From positions 1 through 64,000 of the forward strand of contig NZ_LGQZ01000107.1 of NCBI RefSeq assembly GCF_003116015.1: a stretch of DNA of 64,000 nt, given 5' to 3'. The translations under genes and the position numbers were made by a program. The notes under the pieces were generated by a model that searched no databases, was not told the DNA's origin, and saw only the letters and a list, made by a program, of their open reading frames with translations. This document shows, one piece after another, positions 51,922 to 60,289 of the stretch; within the stretch, counting starts at the first letter, position 1; every line of letters starts with the position of its first letter. The stretch is from Azospirillum sp. TSO22-1. Lineage in GTDB: Bacteria; Pseudomonadota; Alphaproteobacteria; Azospirillales; Azospirillaceae.

Positions 51922-52506
51922 GTGGTGCAGACCGAGGGGCCGCCCTTGCCAAACCGCAGTCCTGCAACGCGTTTCGAAGAGACGGTGCTGCCGCACCTCG
52001 ATGCCGCCTACAATCTGGCGCGCTGGCTGACCCGCAACCACCACGACGCGGAGGACGTGATGCAGGACGCCTTCCTGCGCGCCCACCGGTTCTTCGGCGG
52101 CTGCCGCCCGGGCGACGCCCGGCCGTGGCTGCTGCGCATCGTGCGCAACGCGGCGTACGACTGGCTGCGCGCCAACCGGCCGGCCGAGGTGAGCGGCTTC
52201 GCCGACCACGACCCCGCCGACCCGGACGGCGCCGCCTGCGTCGAAGACGCCTTCCACGGCCCCGCCGAGGACCCGGAGACGCTGGCGATGCGCGAGGCGG
52301 AGCGCCGGCTGGTCAACCACCTGATTGCCGACCTCCCCGTCGAGTTCCGCGAGGCGATCGTCCTGCGCGAGCTGGAAGGCCTGTCCTACCGCGAGATCGC
52401 CGATATCGCCGGGGTGCCGATGGGCACCGTCATGTCGCGCCTGTCGCGGGCGCGGCACATGCTGGCTGCGGCATGGACCGCGAAAAGTTGCGGAGGGCTC
52501 CCGTGA
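51922..52506 (+). CDS. ECF-type RNA polymerase sigma factor
   Basis: This is a 194-residue group IV sigma factor. Region 2 (residues ~22-90) contains LARWLTRNHHDAEDVMQDAFLRAHRFF and the -10-recognition RPWLLRIVRNAAYDWLRAN. Region 4 (~135-185) has LPVEFREAIVLRELEGLSYREIADIAGVPMGTVMSRLSRAR, the -35-recognition helix. The start is GTG at 51922. The gene overlaps the anti-sigma gene by 4 bases (GTGA). It probably recognises the two identical divergent promoters just upstream. Confidence 0.93.
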   Translation: MVQTEGPPLPNRSPATRFEETVLPHLDAAYNLARWLTRNHHDAEDVMQDAFLRAHRFFGGCRPGDARPWLLRIVRNAAYDWLRANRPAEVSGFADHDPADPDGAACVEDAFHGPAEDPETLAMREAERRLVNHLIADLPVEFREAIVLRELEGLSYREIADIAGVPMGTVMSRLSRARHMLAAAWTAKSCGGLP

Positions 52507-53345
52507 ACTGTCAGGAAACCCGGCATCTGATCGACGCCAGCATCGACGGCGAGCTCGATCTCACCACGCAGATGGCGCTGGACGCCCACTTGGCCGGCTG
52601 CGCCGCCTGCCGCGCGATGCACGCCGGGCGTGCCTCCCTGGTCCGCCGGTTGCGCGCCGGTGCCGAGCGCTTCGACATGCCCGACGCGTTGCGCAGCCGC
52701 CTGCTTGCCACACGACCCGGCGCCCCCGCGGAGCCGGCCGCCCCCGCCCCGCCATGGCGCCGACCGTGGCGATGGCCGTGGAGCGACGCGACCGTCGCGG
52801 ACCAGGGGCCGCGCCGGACATCCGGGCCGGCCTGGGCGCTCGGCGGGCTGTCGCTGGCCTCAGCCGCTGCGGCGATGGTGCTGACGTTGCTCGTCGTGTC
52901 GCCCGACCACCGGAACCAGCTCGCCGAGGAACTCGTCGCCGCGCACGTGCGGTCGCTGATGGCCGAGCACCTCACCGACATCCCCTCGTCGGACCGGCAC
53001 ACCGTCAAGCCATGGTTCAACGGCCGCGTGGACGTCTCGCCACCGGTGCCGGATCTCGCCGAGCAGGGCTTCCCGCTGGCCGGCGGCCGGCTCGACTACG
53101 TGGGCGGACGGCCGGTGGCGGCGCTCGTCTACCGGCGCAACCGGCACGTCATCAACCTGTTCGCCTGGTCCGAGCCGGCGACCACGCCCGGCGCGGTGCG
53201 CCTCACCGAGCGGCACGGCTACGCGCTTCTGCACTGGGGCCAGCCGGGTCTCGCCGTCTGGGCGGTGTCCGACCTCAACCGCAGCGAACTGGAGGACTTC
53301 CAGCGGCTCTGGACGCAGGCCGGCGGGACCGCCTGGCCGCGCTGA
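52503..53345 (+). CDS. Zinc-finger-type membrane anti-sigma factor
   Basis: This is a 280-residue single-pass inner-membrane regulator. The N-terminal ZAS-type domain has the HxxxCxxC motif in HLAGCAACRAM (~residue 31), which would hold the sigma factor. A Pro/Trp-rich linker leads to one membrane helix (ALGGLSLASAAAAMVLTLLVV, ~100-120). The periplasmic part (~125-280) includes VKPWFNGRVDVSPPVPDLAEQGFPLAGGRLDY, a conserved sensor block seen in many such anti-sigma factors. It overlaps the sigma gene. The signal is unknown, perhaps oxidative or copper-related given the cupredoxin in the regulon. Confidence 0.9.
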   Translation: MNCQETRHLIDASIDGELDLTTQMALDAHLAGCAACRAMHAGRASLVRRLRAGAERFDMPDALRSRLLATRPGAPAEPAAPAPPWRRPWRWPWSDATVADQGPRRTSGPAWALGGLSLASAAAAMVLTLLVVSPDHRNQLAEELVAAHVRSLMAEHLTDIPSSDRHTVKPWFNGRVDVSPPVPDLAEQGFPLAGGRLDYVGGRPVAALVYRRNRHVINLFAWSEPATTPGAVRLTERHGYALLHWGQPGLAVWAVSDLNRSELEDFQRLWTQAGGTAWPR

Positions 53346-53411
53346 CCGTCTCCCCTGGATTTCGCCGGACGCTGGCGAACCAGCCGCCGATGGCGATGGG
53401 CTTGATACGGC

Positions 53412-53663
53412 TCACGAAGCGCCCGACTTGATGGCCTCAATCATGGCGACGAAGACGGCTTTCGCCTCGTCGGCACTTCTCGACGGCAGTTCCCCACGAC
53501 CGGCCTCGTGGATCAACGAACTGTCCGGAGCCGAGAGCATCACGTCAAGCAGCGCATCAACGACTTCTTCGGGCGTCGTCGCGCCCGACACGACGGCCGG
53601 AGCCGACGACCGGACCCACCGGGCCAGCCGTTCCCGCATCGGCTTCTCATGCAGGGTGCTCAT
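53412..53663 (-). CDS. Small hypothetical protein
   Basis: This is an 83-residue predicted soluble, mostly helical protein of unknown function (MSTLHEKPMRERLARW... ending MIEAIKSGAS), with no recognisable domain, signal or membrane segment. It is supported by GGAGGAG 5-6 bases before the ATG at 53663, GC-rich codon use like its neighbours, and its position 32 bp after the DUF4344 peptidase stop on the same strand, which suggests an operon. Confidence 0.6.
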   Translation of the reverse strand: MSTLHEKPMRERLARWVRSSAPAVVSGATTPEEVVDALLDVMLSAPDSSLIHEAGRGELPSRSADEAKAVFVAMIEAIKSGAS

Positions 53664-53695
53664 GGTCTCCTCCGTTGGCGGATTTTGCCCTCGGG

Positions 53696-54568
53696 TTACC
53701 GGTTCGGCGCCTTCGCCCCCTTCAGGTGTGGTGCAACCAGCCGTTCGAAGGCGAACTTGACCTGTCGGTATTCCTCTTCGCACAGTTCAGCCCGTTCGGC
53801 CGGCAAATACCCCTTCTCCACGAAATCGCCAAAGGTCTGTCTGTCCGAACCATAGGCCATGCATAAGAGATTGTAGAAACGCTGGGCAGGCAAGCTGTGC
53901 TCGTTGGCGAAGTCCTTTAGTTCCGTCGGAGCTTCCTTCACCTCGCTCGCATACATGACGGCGATGCTGGCGATGACCCGGCGGACCTCGTCCTTGCCCA
54001 GACGCAGCAGCGTGTACGCAGCCACCTGGTCGGCGGCATCCTCCTCGCGCCCCAGGATCGGCACCTTCTTCAGATCGAAGATGGCGTGCGCCAACTCGTG
54101 CAGGACGACTTCCAGAAAGGGACCGACGATGTAGTTGGCTGGCGTGAGGCCCTCTGCGACGCCCGCCGGCGGGATGCTCCGACCGAGTTCCTGGATGTAG
54201 GCGAGGTATTCATAGCAGATGGTCACCGTTGCGTTCGAGGTCTCGTATGAGGCGTCCACCTCGCCATCGCACCCCGCTACCGTCATGGTCAGCACGCGCG
54301 GCAACCGCAGGCCATCGATGCGGCTGCGGACACGTTCAAGGACCCGCTTTTCCCGCAAGGTCCGGTACAGAGGCTCGTGCGCCGGATTCCTCGGCGCGGC
54401 ATAGACGACCTGCACATTGCTTTGGCGCGCGACCGCCGGATTGCCAGCCAAGCTTATCATGGCAATGAGAAATGCCCAGAAGCAAAATTGAAACGGTCCC
54501 AACGGCATGGACAGCATCTTCGCAACGATGGTGCAGACACCAAGAGTACCGCCATAGTCCTGCCTCAT
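53696..54568 (-). CDS. DUF4344 putative zinc metallopeptidase, exported
   Basis: This 290-residue DUF4344-family protein has an N-terminal hydrophobic signal (FQFCFWAFLIAMISLAG, ending AVARQS) and a zinc-protease HExxH in VVLHELAHAIFDLKKVPILGREEDAADQ (~residue 165), with a downstream Glu pair as a candidate third ligand. The ATG at 54568 follows a strong AGGAGGG site; the frame is open further upstream, but that part is not protein-like. A small hypothetical gene follows in the same direction. Base composition is somewhat lower in GC than the neighbours, hinting at different ancestry. The substrate is unknown. Confidence 0.8.
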   Translation of the reverse strand: MRQDYGGTLGVCTIVAKMLSMPLGPFQFCFWAFLIAMISLAGNPAVARQSNVQVVYAAPRNPAHEPLYRTLREKRVLERVRSRIDGLRLPRVLTMTVAGCDGEVDASYETSNATVTICYEYLAYIQELGRSIPPAGVAEGLTPANYIVGPFLEVVLHELAHAIFDLKKVPILGREEDAADQVAAYTLLRLGKDEVRRVIASIAVMYASEVKEAPTELKDFANEHSLPAQRFYNLLCMAYGSDRQTFGDFVEKGYLPAERAELCEEEYRQVKFAFERLVAPHLKGAKAPNR

Positions 54569-54850
54569 AATCCCTCCTGGCCGCGTCCCGTCTGTGGTGT
54601 CTGAGGCGTGAGGCCGGCCCGCCGGAGCGCTCCCTCTGGCTGGCGCAGGCGGGCGAGCCGTTCGGAAGCGGGCGGCCACCGTGCTCTTCGGCTCAGTTGA
54701 GGTTGCCGGACGACCATCAACCGGGGTGGAGATCACGACGACCGAGCACAGGATCGCTCTTCAGGAGCTTATTGAGAAGAGCCCCGAAGGAGGTGGCTCA
54801 CCGCCTCGCTGCAACGGCGCCCAAGGGAACATGAGCTTTCAGCGGACCGG

Positions 54851-57736
54851 TCAGTGGCGAAGCACGCTGGCCGTGCCGGTACGGTTCTGGACAAGGGCGG
54901 TGAGGGTCCCGAACAGTTCGTCGACATCGATCGGCTTGGCGATGTGTGCGTCCATTCCGGCCTGCCGCGACTGCTCACGGTCGCTATCCATGGCGTTGGC
55001 CGTCATGGCGATAACCGGAAGGGCGGTCATGCCCATCGTGCGGCGCACGATCCGGGTCGCCTCATAACCATCCATTCCCGGCATCTGCACGTCCATCAGC
55101 ACGGCGTCGAAGCGCCCTCCGGCCCGCTGCAGCGCCGCGATGGCGGCCTCACCGGAATCGACCGCGTCGACGATCGCTCCCGCCCGCTTCAGGATGGTTG
55201 CCGCGACCTCCTGGTTGATCGCGTTGTCCTCGACGAGCAGCAGCCGCATGCCATCGAGGCGGCCGGCCAACCGTGACGCCACCGTGGTATCCGCCGCAGC
55301 CGGCTTGCCGCCCAGGCGTGCCCGCGCCACCGCGTCGAGGATCATCGACGGCGTCGCCGGCTTGCACAGGATCGCGTCCACGCGCAGGCCGTTCAACGCG
55401 CGCGAGACGTCCTCGACGCCGAAGCCGGTGATCATGAGGATGGTCGCGGGCAGCCGGATCGCCGGGTCGGCCGCCGCCGCCCGCAGCATGTCGATGCCGT
55501 CCATTCCCGGCATCCGCCAATCGACGAGGAGCGCGTCCGGCACCGCCCCCTGCGCGAAGGAACGCCGCAGGCAATCGAGTCCCTCCGGGCCCGACGCCGC
55601 CGTGGTCACCGCCCAACGGAACGACCGGCAGGTGCCTGCGGCGGCCTCGCGGGCCGCGGCGTTGTCCTCGACGATCAGCACCGACAGTTCGCCCAGGTCT
55701 TCGGGCGCGCGCCCGGCAGCGGCGGCCTCTCTGCCGGCGCAGCCGAAGGCCGCGGTGAAGCGGAACTCGCTGCCCTGCCCAGGTTCGCTGGTGAAGTCGA
55801 TCGAGCCGCCCATCAATGCGACCAAGCGGCTGCAGATCGCCAGGCCGAGGCCGGTGCCGCCGTAACGGCGGCCGGTCGAACTGTCGGCCTGGGAGAAGGC
55901 CTGGAAGAGGCGTTCCTGCCGCTCCCGCGGGATGCCGATGCCGGTGTCCCGGATCGAAAACGCCAGCATCACGCCGTTCCCGTCCTCGCTCCGTTTCCGC
56001 ACCGAGACGATCACCTCGCCGGTTTCGGTGAACTTGACGGCGTTGCCCGCCAGATTGATCAGCACCTGCTCGAGCCGCATCGGGTCGCCCAGCAAGGCGT
56101 GCGGAACGTCACGGTCCACGGCGAAGACGGTTTCGATCCCCTTGTCATGGGCGTTGGCGGAGACGATCACGGCGATGTGGCGCAGCACCTCGTCGAGCGA
56201 GAAGGCGGTGTGTTCCAGTTCCAGGTGCCCCGCTTCGACCTTGGAGAAGTCGAGGACATCGTTCAGGATGCCCAGCAGCGACTGCGCCGACTGCCTGATC
56301 TTGGAGACGTAGTCCCGTTCCTGCCGGCCCAGCGAGGTGTCTTCGAGGAGTTGGGTCAGCCCGATGATGGCGCTCATCGGGGTGCGGATCTCATGACTCA
56401 TGTTGGCGAGGAACTCGCTCTTCGCCTGTCCGGCGGCCTCCGCCCGCCGCTTGGCCTCGATCAGGGCGGCCTTTGCGGTGTGCTGTTCGGTGATGTCCTG
56501 GATCTGCGCGACGAAATGCAGCGGCTCTCCGTCATCGGACCGCACGAGGGCAACGCTGAGGAGGATCCAGATGATGCTTCCGCTCTTGTGGAAATACCGC
56601 TTTTCCAACTGGTAGCTCTGGATTCGGGCGGCGAGGAGATCCCGCACGAACTTCAGGTCGGTTTCGAGATCTTCAGGATGGGTGATGGTCTGGAAGTCGG
56701 TTGCCAGCAACTCCGTCTCGCTGTAGCCGATCATGCTGCACAGCGAGCGGTTGACCTTGACGAAGCGGCCCTCCGACGACACCAGCGCCATGCCGTGGGC
56801 GGCGGTTTCGAACGCGGCCCGGAACCGCCCTTCGCTCTCCCGCAACGAGGCTTCGGCGCGCCAACGGCGTCGCGACGCCGACGCCACCACGAAGGCGATC
56901 AGCAGGAACAGCGCACCGGCGACCGTGCCGCCGATCGCCGCGCCCAGCCAGATGTCCCGCTCGTTGAACACATGGACACGACCGGGCGACCAGCGCTCGA
57001 TGAGCCGCTCCAGCGTGCCGTCACGCTTCATGTCGTGCAGCGCGTCATCGATCTGCTTGAGCAGTTCGGGGTTGGACTTCGGCACCGGCACGCTCACGGC
57101 TCGGGTGGCGAAAGGCTGCTCGGCGACGGTGATGCCGCCGATAGCGAGTTCCTCCAGGGCGTACGCGCCGGACGCCGTGATCTGCGCGAAGGCGTCGATC
57201 TTCCCGTTCAGGAGATCGCGGATGCCGTCGATGAAATCGCGCGATGGCACAAGCGGAACGTCCGGATGACGGGTGCGGAAATAATTTTCCGAGAATGCCT
57301 TCTCCTGGACGCCGATCCGCTGCCCGGCAAGCGGGGCGAGACGCAGCCGGTCCGCGTCCCTGGTCCGCATGAACAGCGAGAAGCTCAGCGTATGGGTCGG
57401 CTCGGAGAAGCCCCAGACCTTCTCCCGCTCAGGCGTGGGAGTCAGCATCGTGAGCGCGTGGCCCGTCCCCTCCAGCACCTTGGTCTGCGCCTCGGTCCAT
57501 GTCGTCAGGCGGATCTCGACGGGCCGCCCCAGCCGGGCGCCGATGGCCCGCAGCAGGTCGACGTTCAGCCCCCTGGGCTTGCCTTGGTCCAGGAACTCGT
57601 ACGGCGGTGTGTTGTCGTCGCCATAGAAGATCAGCGGCTCAGCCGCCAGGGCCGCGAACGACGCCAGCGTTGGCGGGACGATCGCCGCGGCGATCAGGAT
57701 GCCTTTGGCAGCCGCTGCGAAGACACGCACCGGCAT
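54851..57736 (-). CDS. Periplasmic-sensing hybrid histidine kinase (SBP3-PAS-HK-REC-REC)
   Basis: This is a 961-residue hybrid kinase. A signal/anchor (~residues 5-30) is followed by a periplasmic solute-binding family 3 domain (~35-260, GDDNTPPYEFLDQGKPRGLNVDLLRA) and a membrane helix (AIGGTVAGALFLLIAFVV, ~275-295). A PAS domain (~310-430) follows, then HisKA (MSHEIRTPMSAIIG, ~455), HATPase (NAVKFT, DTGIGI, GGTGLGLAI) and two receiver domains: REC1 LIVEDNAAA with VDWRMPGMDG and REC2 LLVEDNAINQ with MDVQMPGMDG and KPID. It probably senses a small polar ligand such as an amino acid. An upstream in-frame ATG at 57835 is an alternative start. Confidence 0.9.
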   Translation of the reverse strand: MPVRVFAAAAKGILIAAAIVPPTLASFAALAAEPLIFYGDDNTPPYEFLDQGKPRGLNVDLLRAIGARLGRPVEIRLTTWTEAQTKVLEGTGHALTMLTPTPEREKVWGFSEPTHTLSFSLFMRTRDADRLRLAPLAGQRIGVQEKAFSENYFRTRHPDVPLVPSRDFIDGIRDLLNGKIDAFAQITASGAYALEELAIGGITVAEQPFATRAVSVPVPKSNPELLKQIDDALHDMKRDGTLERLIERWSPGRVHVFNERDIWLGAAIGGTVAGALFLLIAFVVASASRRRWRAEASLRESEGRFRAAFETAAHGMALVSSEGRFVKVNRSLCSMIGYSETELLATDFQTITHPEDLETDLKFVRDLLAARIQSYQLEKRYFHKSGSIIWILLSVALVRSDDGEPLHFVAQIQDITEQHTAKAALIEAKRRAEAAGQAKSEFLANMSHEIRTPMSAIIGLTQLLEDTSLGRQERDYVSKIRQSAQSLLGILNDVLDFSKVEAGHLELEHTAFSLDEVLRHIAVIVSANAHDKGIETVFAVDRDVPHALLGDPMRLEQVLINLAGNAVKFTETGEVIVSVRKRSEDGNGVMLAFSIRDTGIGIPRERQERLFQAFSQADSSTGRRYGGTGLGLAICSRLVALMGGSIDFTSEPGQGSEFRFTAAFGCAGREAAAAGRAPEDLGELSVLIVEDNAAAREAAAGTCRSFRWAVTTAASGPEGLDCLRRSFAQGAVPDALLVDWRMPGMDGIDMLRAAAADPAIRLPATILMITGFGVEDVSRALNGLRVDAILCKPATPSMILDAVARARLGGKPAAADTTVASRLAGRLDGMRLLLVEDNAINQEVAATILKRAGAIVDAVDSGEAAIAALQRAGGRFDAVLMDVQMPGMDGYEATRIVRRTMGMTALPVIAMTANAMDSDREQSRQAGMDAHIAKPIDVDELFGTLTALVQNRTGTASVLRH

Positions 57737-58246
57737 CCGGGACGGGCCAGCGGTCACGACCAGCCGAACGGCTAGGTTTCGAACGGAGCCGGCGGACAGG
57801 AGTTTAAGGCCCCAGGCAATGGAACAGGCCGTCATGAATGATCCATCCCGGGCACTGGTAGACGCAAGGACGGCGCCGGGGCCTAATACCCCTTCACCCC
57901 CATGGAGCGCATCATAGGGTTCCGACAGATCTTGCCAAGGGTGTAACAATCCCTTTTGCCGCACGCGCCGGCGTCCTTTGGTCACGTCCCTGGGCGTGGT
58001 GCGCAAAGGGCAGGTTGCAGCCATCCCTGTCAACGACATGCCAAGCCAAGCGGCCTTCAGCCTGCTCGGGATTGCCACTTGACAGCGGTGACCTCGAGGC
58101 TCTCCGCGCCCGCCGCCAAACTTTGCAACAGAACTACTGCCGGAAGCCGGGTCTCCATCATGTGTCACAATGCTGTGCTAAGGCGGTACCGAGACCCAGC
58201 CAAGCCTGTGGATCAATGCCCACACTGCGTTGCGGAGGACAAGCGG
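57737..58246. other. Intergenic region between divergent kinase and methyltransferase genes
   Basis: About 510 bp. Part may belong to the kinase gene if it starts at 57835. The remainder shows a weak AAGGG-N9-CCCTTTT hairpin at 57937-57957 but no convincing gene. The methyltransferase frame is open leftwards to 57956, but this stretch has no ribosome site and no protein-like composition. Confidence 0.4.
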
Positions 58247-58894
58247 ATGCCTGCCGGGTACGTGAACACCTATGAACGCATCGCCCCGATCTACGACGTC
58301 CTGGACAAGGGGTACGAGGTGCTCTGGAAGCGCCGGTTGCGGGCCTTGACGTTCGCGGGCACGTCCGGGACGATCCTCGATGCCGGCGCCGGCGCCGGGT
58401 GCAACATGCCGTTCTATCCCGCCGGCGCGCGGGTCATCGCGGTGGATGCGAGCCCGGGCATGTTGGCTCGCGCCCGCGTCCGCGCGGCCAAGCTGGGACG
58501 GGATGTGGAACTGCATGTCCTGGACTTGGCTGACACCGGCTTTCCGGGCGCCAGCATCGACCACATCGTCGCAACTTTCGTCTTCTGCGTCCTGCCCGAG
58601 GACGTGATGCTGCCGGCGCTGCGCGAGATGACGCGGATCCTGAAGCCGGACGGCACCATCCGAATCCTCGACTACACGCTGTCCAGCAACGGCGCTACAC
58701 GGCTGTGGATGCGCGCAATGACGCCTTGGCTGCGCTTCGCCTTTGCGGCCCGCTACACGGCCGACGTCCAGGCGCTGCTGCCCGAGGCCGGGCTCGATGT
58801 GGCCGAGAACCGGTTCGTGCTCGGCGATTCCGTCAAGCTGCTGGTTGTTCGGCCGGACACAGCCCTGCGCCGCAGTCTCGAGGCGGCGGACTGA
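58247..58894 (+). CDS. Class I SAM-dependent methyltransferase (UbiE/PmtA-like)
   Basis: This is a 215-residue methyltransferase resembling small phospholipid N-methyltransferases and UbiE-type enzymes. It opens with the typical YVNTYERIAPIYDVLDKGYE. SAM motif I is ILDAGAGAGCNMPFYP (~residue 47), motif II AVDASPGMLARAR and motif IV IDHIVATFVFCVLP (~105), then ALREMTRILKPDG. The ATG at 58247 has GGAGGA 8 bases upstream; the in-frame ATG at 58160 has no site and precedes non-conserved sequence. It appears monocistronic. The substrate is not determinable. Confidence 0.85.
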   Translation: MPAGYVNTYERIAPIYDVLDKGYEVLWKRRLRALTFAGTSGTILDAGAGAGCNMPFYPAGARVIAVDASPGMLARARVRAAKLGRDVELHVLDLADTGFPGASIDHIVATFVFCVLPEDVMLPALREMTRILKPDGTIRILDYTLSSNGATRLWMRAMTPWLRFAFAARYTADVQALLPEAGLDVAENRFVLGDSVKLLVVRPDTALRRSLEAAD

Positions 58895-59250
58895 GCAGCC
58901 GGCCTTGGCGGTTCGAGTTCGACAGGAACAGGAATCCCTGCCGTGATCGTCCGCAAGGCTCCAAGCCTGGTGGAGAACGCGTTGCGCAGCAGCCCGAAGA
59001 AAACTGCAAGTGCGCCGAAGAGCTGTTCGGCAACGACGACCGACGCGCCGTCGAGGCGGTCAACGAGCGGGCCGGCGCGGTCAAGCTGGAGCGCGAACGC
59101 CCGGACGCTGCGCTTGGGCGATCACCGCGAGGCAGCGCGAGCCGGCCTGGACGGCGAGCTTGGCCCGCTCGCCCCACGGACTGCAACAATTTCGCTGTAG
59201 TATTGGACCACGGCCGAGCGGCTTGGGCCGCGCCTCCACGGGTTCCCAGG
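58895..59250. other. Degenerate region upstream of the response-regulator pseudogene
   Basis: 356 bp without an intact gene. Two frames give protein-like fragments (EENCKCAEELFGNDDRRAVE, and later REAARAGLDGELGPL in another frame), suggesting remains of a coding sequence broken by indels. I could not recognise the family. Confidence 0.35.
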
Positions 59251-59905
59251 ATGTCGCACCGATTTTCCGATCTCGACGTGTTCGTGGTGGACGACGAGCA
59301 GTTCAGCCGCTCCATCATCACCCGCATGCTGCGCAAGGTCGGCATCGTCAACATCCGGCACGCGCCGGACGGGCAGGAGGCGCTGGCCAGCCTGCGCTGG
59401 GTCAGGTGGACTGCATCTTCCCGGACTTCCACATGCCGCGGCTCAACGGTCTGGAACTGCTGAAGCGGATGCGCGAGGGATCGGCTGGCGTCGACCGGCA
59501 CCTCCCCGTGGCGATGCTGACCGGGCACGGCGACCTGTCACTGGTGCGCACCGCCATGGCGCTGGACGTCAACGCCTTCCTGACCAAGCCGACCTCGGTG
59601 GGGGTCCTGACCGACCGCCTGCTGCGGATCCGCAGCCAGGAGATGGAGATCAAGCCATCCGAGGCCTATGCGGCGATCGAACTGCCCAAGATCATCCTGC
59701 TGTCGAGCGGCCTTCCCGCACAGGTTCGCTCCAACCCGGTGATGGTGCCCATCAGCCGCGACGGGTGCGAACGGCGCGGAATCCGTCTGGTGCTGGAACG
59801 GGTGCCTCCGAACGCCCGACTGGCCCGCGAGGTCGTCGGGCCCGACGGCGCGGTGTTGCGGCCGGTGGCGACGCTGTTGACGGCACGCCTGCTCACCCGC
59901 ACCAG
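59251..59905 (+). pseudogene. Frameshifted response regulator
   Basis: From ATG 59251 the frame encodes a receiver-domain start (DVFVVDDEQFSRSIITRMLRK). Near 59393-59405 it jumps by one base: the continuation VDCIFPDFHMPRLNGLELLKRM, with the phosphorylation aspartate, TGHGD and FLTKP, lies in another frame. The distal part (~59650-59900) contains GPDGAVL and LLTARLL, as found at the ends of related Azospirillum-type response regulators. Coding likeness stops near 59900, where antisense homology to a binding protein begins. It could be a sequencing indel, but the truncated 3' end supports real decay. Confidence 0.7.
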
Positions 59906-60121
59906 GGCGGAGCGGAAGTCCTTCTCGTCGACCAGATAGCCCTTTTGGCCGCCACCACGGCGGCACCGCCCCCCCGGCGACCTTGGCGAACAGCTCCTTG
60001 CTGGCGCGGCCCCAGTCGCTGTTGATGTACAGCACCGCCACCCGCTTGAAGCTCAGGGGCCCCACCGCGTAGTCGGCCACCAGGGCGACCGCCAGCGCGG
60101 CGATCCTCGCCACAGACATCA
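59880..60121 (-). pseudogene. Fragment of a LivK-like branched-chain amino-acid binding protein
   Basis: Read on the minus strand, VADYAVGPLSFKRVAVLYIN followed by SDWGRASKELFAKVAGG matches the interior of Peripla_BP_6 amino-acid binding proteins. After an indel the next frame continues GYLVDEKDFRSALVRVSRRAVN. The N-terminal lobe and the C-terminal half are missing, so this is an internal scrap joined to the response-regulator remnant at about 59,900. Confidence 0.7.
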
Positions 60122-60208
60122 TAAACCACTTTTTTGTTTTGTTTTTTCTATGCCAGCAACGCCCGACATCCACATCGCGAAGCAGAGGGGACGGTCAAAA
60201 AGTCTATT

Positions 60209-60232
60209 TTGGCAATATGGAATTTGTGCCAA
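60209..60232. promoter_or_regulatory. Inverted repeat upstream of the sulfonate ABC operon
   Basis: TTGGCA (60209-60214) and TGCCAA (60227-60232) form a 6-bp inverted repeat spaced by 12 bases, in an AT-rich stretch 57 bp before the binding-protein ATG. It is a candidate regulator site; no regulator gene is adjacent. Confidence 0.35.
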
Positions 60233-60289
60233 CATGTGATTTGTTTCGCTTGCACATAAAATTTTCGTGTTTCAGAAGGGGGTGGGGCC

